DNA of 5,574 bases from a bacterium (GTDB lineage: Bacteria > SZUA-79 > Acidulodesulfobacterales > Acidulodesulfobacteraceae), in NCBI GenBank assembly GCA_021813595.1, contig JAKAKF010000076.1:1-5574 (forward strand). The letters are read 5' to 3'. Below the pieces are notes generated by a model, which saw only the letters and a list, made by a program, of their open reading frames with translations, was not told where the DNA came from and ran no database searches. The position numbers and the translations under genes were made by a program. Below, piece after piece: positions 4,250 to 5,574 of the stretch. How positions within the stretch are numbered: the stretch's first letter is position 1; each line of letters opens with the position of its first letter.

Positions 4250-4753
4250 ATGGATAACATCAGAATAGGAAGCGGTTACGACATACACAAGTTTTTAGAA
4301 ATAGCGCTTTTTGAAAACGCCGCTAAAAAATTATATCTCGGAGGCGTATTAATAGAAGGGCATATAGGGGTTGCCGCCCACTCTGACGGCGACGTCGTGC
4401 TTCACTCGCTTACCGATGCTCTCCTTGGAGCCTTATCCCTCCCCGATATAGGCGTTCTTTATCCTGATAATCTTAAATCCACGAAGGGAATTAACAGTGT
4501 AGAAATAATAAAATACGCCTACGGTTTGGTAAAAGATAAAGGATACGGCTTAGTCAACGCCGATATTACTATTATAACGCAGACGCCTAAAATTTCCGCA
4601 TATAAAGAACAAATGACGGTTTCGATATCTTCCGCTTTAGGCGTCGATAAAACGCGGCTCAACATAAAAGGAAAAACGAAAGAAGGCCTCGACTCGGTCG
4701 GAAAGCAAAAAGCCATAGAATGCTTCAGCGTATGCCTGCTTTCTCATGAATAA
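4250..4753 (+). CDS. ispF: 2-C-methyl-D-erythritol 2,4-cyclodiphosphate synthase
   Basis: IspF converts CDP-methylerythritol 2-phosphate to the 2,4-cyclodiphosphate with release of CMP, the fifth step of the MEP isoprenoid pathway. The 167-residue length is close to the usual 155-165. RIGSGYDIHKF (5-15) supplies metal ligands Asp11 and His13, and AHSDGDVVLHSLTDALLGA (43-61) includes the third ligand His52. LPDIGVLYPD (64-73) and NADITIITQTPKI (103-115) follow the family pattern. The C-terminal segment KTKEGLDSVGKQKAIEC (142-158) departs from the common EGLGFTGRGEGIA: the usual R and E are K152 and K154. The ATG at 4250 has no Shine-Dalgarno sequence and sits at the predicted transcription start. 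IspD follows 20 bases downstream, probably in the same operon. Confidence 0.95.
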   Translation: MDNIRIGSGYDIHKFLEIALFENAAKKLYLGGVLIEGHIGVAAHSDGDVVLHSLTDALLGALSLPDIGVLYPDNLKSTKGINSVEIIKYAYGLVKDKGYGLVNADITIITQTPKISAYKEQMTVSISSALGVDKTRLNIKGKTKEGLDSVGKQKAIECFSVCLLSHE

Positions 4754-4773
4754 ACTTTCGCACCGGTAAAAAA

Positions 4774-5550
4774 ATGAAAAATTACGCCGTACTGCTTGCT
4801 GCGGGAACGGGTTCCCGGACGGGCGCCGCAATACCCAAACAGCTTATAAAAATTAACGGGAAAGAAATCATACTCCTCAGCCTCGAAATTTTTTTTAAAT
4901 CAAAAATTAATTTCGAAACGGTTATCGTAGCGACCCCGCCGCCGTCGGTTTTTAAATTTGACTGGAATAATTTTTTTAAAAAAAATCTCGGAAACGGCGA
5001 AATGGAAAAATTGCAGATAATAACAGGCGGAGAAACAAGACAGCGGTCGGTAGGTAATTCTATAAAATATTTAGAAAGTATTATTCCTCCTGCCGAAACG
5101 GAAAATGCCGTCGTTTTTATCCATGACTCCGCAAGGCCTTTCGTAACGGACGAAGAACTGCATTTATTGTTTCAGAAAACCGCCGCCGAAGGCGCCGCTT
5201 TTCTCTGTTCCGAAGTTACGGAAACTATAAAAGAAATTAACAATGGAGCAAAAATCGGAATTGTAACTGAAAACGCAACCGGAACCGCAAATCCGGAACT
5301 GAAAACGCTAAAAAGGGATAACTTGATATCCGCCAAAACTCCTCAGGTCTTCAGATTTGAAATTATAAAAAAGGCGCTCGAAAAAGCCGCGGGAGAAGAT
5401 TTTATATCGACCGACGACGTTTCTCTCCTCGAGAATTTAGGCTTAACGGCGGCGGCCGTTAAATCTACCGATTTTAACATTAAAATAACTTCGGCGCTCG
5501 ATATCGAGATAGCGGAACTTTTCTTAAGCAGATTCAAACAAATAGACTAA
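4774..5550 (+). CDS. ispD: 2-C-methyl-D-erythritol 4-phosphate cytidylyltransferase
   Basis: IspD joins CTP and methylerythritol 4-phosphate to give CDP-methylerythritol, the third MEP step. The nucleotide-binding loop LLAAGTGSRTGAAIPKQ (7-23) contains the expected Arg15 and Lys22. Other motifs are GGETRQRSV (85-93), FIHDSARPFV (115-124), ETIK (150-153), RDNLISAKTPQVF (181-193), STDDVSLLE (212-220) and FNIKIT (234-239) with Lys237. At 258 residues it is somewhat longer than the usual 225-240, with extra sequence around 60-77 and 156-180. The ribosome site before the ATG is weak, so coupling to ispF translation is plausible. The order ispF then ispD is the reverse of the common ispD-ispF arrangement, and the two are separate genes rather than an IspDF fusion. 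No convincing terminator is seen in the remaining 24 bases. Confidence 0.95.
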   Translation: MKNYAVLLAAGTGSRTGAAIPKQLIKINGKEIILLSLEIFFKSKINFETVIVATPPPSVFKFDWNNFFKKNLGNGEMEKLQIITGGETRQRSVGNSIKYLESIIPPAETENAVVFIHDSARPFVTDEELHLLFQKTAAEGAAFLCSEVTETIKEINNGAKIGIVTENATGTANPELKTLKRDNLISAKTPQVFRFEIIKKALEKAAGEDFISTDDVSLLENLGLTAAAVKSTDFNIKITSALDIEIAELFLSRFKQID

Positions 5551-5574
5551 TCCCGCATATAAGGCATCTTTTTT

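Noticed and set aside
4746..4769. Seven-codon frame ATG-AAT-AAA overlapping the end of ispF
   Set aside because: Too short and without a ribosome site to be called a gene; at most it could couple ispF and ispD translation.
4519..5537. Minus-strand frames of 64-65 codons over ispF and ispD
   Set aside because: Antisense shadows of two genes with clear catalytic motifs.
5551..5574. Terminator after ispD
   Set aside because: A run of six T ends the window but no inverted repeat precedes it; the gene may continue an operon beyond the window.

Overview
This 5,574-base window is AT-rich bacterial DNA that splits into two parts at position 1404. No gene fixes the lineage. The deoxyxylulose isoprenoid genes ispF and ispD, an HD-GYP c-di-GMP phosphodiesterase and a textbook sigma-54 promoter suggest a Gram-negative-type bacterium, perhaps a deltaproteobacterial relative. 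That placement is an inference with low confidence.

Left part (1 to about 1344) looks like accessory DNA. It begins with a 50-codon reading frame carrying a Fis-like helix-turn-helix, probably a fragment of a larger gene. Next comes a decayed RelE/ParE-type toxin-antitoxin pair at 357-592: the antitoxin has ATA where a start codon is expected, and the toxin stops after 13 codons. An apparently intact antitoxin plus PemK/MazF-family toxin follows at 688-1199. Both pairs overlap by exactly 16 bases.

Boundary (1345-1404): a clean 3' half of a tRNA-Leu(CAA) gene runs from the anticodon stem to an encoded CCA, with no 5' half upstream. This is the usual scar at the far end of an element integrated into a tRNA gene. 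In this orientation the element lies to the left and the original chromosome to the right, which matches the change in gene content.

Right part (1405-5574) looks like resident chromosome. A roughly 390-base non-coding stretch holds several short repeats and a perfect-consensus sigma-54 promoter (1692-1707). The promoter is framed by an 11-base inverted repeat and drives a cytoplasmic HD-GYP protein (1796-3031). Convergent to it on the minus strand is a YqjM-class Old Yellow Enzyme (3079-4146). That gene shares a 103-base divergent promoter region with ispF (4250-4753), which is followed by ispD (4774-5550). IspD and IspF act at the third and fifth steps of the MEP pathway to IPP and DMAPP. 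The ispF promoter is placed so that its mRNA is predicted to be leaderless.

I found no CRISPR array, insertion sequence, integrase or replication origin. The best candidates for follow-up are the tRNA-Leu attachment scar with its decaying toxin-antitoxin cargo, the framed sigma-54 promoter, and the leaderless ispF start.
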